From contig NJPS01000031.1 in assembly GCA_002946415.1 (NCBI GenBank), positions 1,240,001 through 1,304,000 of the forward strand: a stretch of DNA of 64,000 bases. The letters are read 5' to 3'. A program made the position numbers and the translations under genes. The stretch is from Rutstroemia sp. NJR-2017a BVV2. Its lineage: Eukaryota > Ascomycota > Leotiomycetes > Helotiales > Rutstroemiaceae. Shown here one piece after another: positions 62,625-64,000 of the stretch (its first letter is position 1; every line of letters begins with the position of its first letter). A model generated the notes under the pieces. The model searched no databases and had not been told where the DNA came from. It was given only the letters and a program-made list of their open reading frames with translations.

Positions 62625-64000
62625 TTGGAGCGCGATGGTGTAACGGGGCTTCATGATACCCAACAACTTCTTCTTCTTGTACACAACATTTTATTGTATG
62701 AAGCGGGCGAGATACGGCGTTTAGGTAGATACTCTTTTGTTTTCGGAATGAAAGATACAGCAGTACATATTTGCATGGAATCTGGAAATTTAGCGAGTGG
62801 ATGAACCGGTAACAAGATCTTGCTAGATGCATGATGATGGTAGATATGGTAGCTAGATGTATTGGGGATGGGGAGATGAAAATACATATTGCATTGGAGC
62901 AATTTTGATGGCATTGATTAAATATCGTATTCGTGATTCGTGCGGTGAAATAACGAACTTAGCGATGTAAGAACTATTTCCGTTGGAGGACTCTCCGGCG
63001 TAGAAATAACACACCGACAATAATGCTTTAAACACAATTGGACAATGAAAACACAATAATATTTTAGACTATTTGAGTTATCCATTTGACAATAAGTAAC
63101 CAGCTAAATATATTGTCCCAAATCGGCCTGTTTTTTCTACTCTGAAGAGAAGGGCACCACACGGAGGTTAGCATCAAGCTTTGCTAGACCCTTGAGCGGG
63201 GTTAGTCCATAACTAGTCAGGGTACTGGAGCTGACTAGCGAAGCTCCAAAGTTTGTCGGGGAGAATACCCTGCATAATCTACTAACCGTATATTCACACC
63301 CGTATGAAGATCTTCAGCTGCTAAGTATGGTGACAGCAACAACAAACTGTCATCCGGTTCGTCCTAGTTACAATAGGGGACGGTGTGACTTCGGCTCAGG
63401 CATGGAAGTATATTTACTTCCAACTTTCCACTTCAATACCCTGCCATTCCCCAAAGACCGTCATAATGTCCAACACGCAAATGCACAGCTTGCCAGTCAA
63501 GGGCCGGAAGCAAGTTCCCAAGCAACCGGATACCACGTCGTTCCTTCAAAACGCAAAATAGGAAGGTAAGAAGTGTTGCTAATGCGATTCCTACGATATC
63601 GATATCAATATCACAGATTCACAGGCGTCGAACTCCACATACTCCGCCCGCCACAAAATGCAGCGAAAACAAACCCGTGTCAAGGAAGAGACAAATGGTG
63701 GCCATAGCTTACCATTTCCACGTTCTTTCACGCTCTTCCTGGCAGAGAGGTTACATGGGCACGGGCTGGGATGCTGACTGTAATCGAATGTGGTTTGTCC
63801 GGCCGGCTGTGGCGTCTACTCGCTTGAGGTGAGGGATTTTTCGTTACCTCTGAGGCATTTTTGCCCTCGAATGGACTTGCGACGATAACGAAGTTGCTTC
63901 GAGTTACCTGCTGTGCATGGGGCTATGGCTGGTACGTGTTGATAAGGCAGGTCCGGTTGCATTTACGTGAGTGATGGGCATATGTCACGTCGGTGACGGG
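62625..64000. other. Right-edge region with MITE copy C
   Basis: 3' region of the GH55 gene, then a MITE at 62991-63149. No gene is recognised up to the window edge. Confidence 0.55.
62991..63149 (+). mobile_element. MITE copy C
   Basis: 159 bp. Ends CTCTCCGGCGTAGAAATAAC and, in reverse from the right, CTCTTCAGAGTAGAAAAAAC then AGGCCGAT. It aligns with copy B across the interior (GGACAATGAAAACACA, TTTGACAATAAGTAACCAGC, ATTGTCCCAAATCGG). No clear target duplication. It starts about 370 bp after the GH55 stop. Confidence 0.87.

Overview
The window is nuclear DNA of a filamentous ascomycete. Genes have short introns (about 50-70 nt) with GTAAGT-type donors, spacers are long and AT-moderate, and there is a mix of secreted plant-wall enzymes and typical fungal housekeeping genes. 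The gene set fits a Leotiomycetes/Helotiales-like plant-associated mould. That placement is an inference and the genus cannot be fixed from sequence alone.

Layout, left to right. Two convergent UstYa-like (DUF3328) oxidase genes lie at 35-934 (+) and 1103-2164 (-). A secreted GH3 beta-glucosidase follows (2762-6296, -), sharing its upstream spacer with an EB1/Bim1 microtubule plus-end protein (7791-8724, +). Next come the vacuolar SNARE VAM7 (9242-10375, +) and an unrecognised five-exon gene (12116-14083, +). A gene-poor 10-kb stretch holds one orphan gene (18174-19214, -). Another orphan (24264-24992, +) converges on a (6-4)-type photolyase (25785-27785, -). A second GH3 beta-glucosidase (28833-32046, -) is followed by 4 kb without a recognisable gene. 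Then come PAM18/TIM14 (36134-36671, +), a Gfd2/YDR514C-like DEDDh nuclease (37880-40586, -), the APC/C activator CDH1 (41809-43926, -), a GH32 invertase/fructanase (46219-47986, +), a small secreted cysteine protein (48964-49769, -), a large Q/S/P-rich coiled-coil protein (53472-56197, +) and a GH55 exo-beta-1,3-glucanase (59964-62624, +).

How the genes relate. Four of the enzymes (two GH3, GH32, GH55) are secreted glycosidases able to release glucose or fructose from beta-glucans, oligosaccharides and sucrose/fructans. They are interspersed with housekeeping genes and are not a co-directional cluster. Several of their promoters carry TATA boxes and sequences matching the CreA/Cre1 carbon-repressor consensus. 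The UstYa pair at the left edge may be the end of a ribosomal-peptide (dikaritin-type) cluster that continues outside the window.

The most notable structure not explained by genes is a family of short non-coding elements with terminal inverted repeats (MITEs). Copies lie at 10832-10992, 41066-41287, 48234-48394 and 62991-63149, all in gene-flanking spacers. Other points worth attention are a PCNA-binding-like motif at the photolyase C-terminus, a 7-bp tandem array that reiterates a CreA-type site upstream of the first GH3 gene, and two competing signal-peptide starts for the second GH3 gene.
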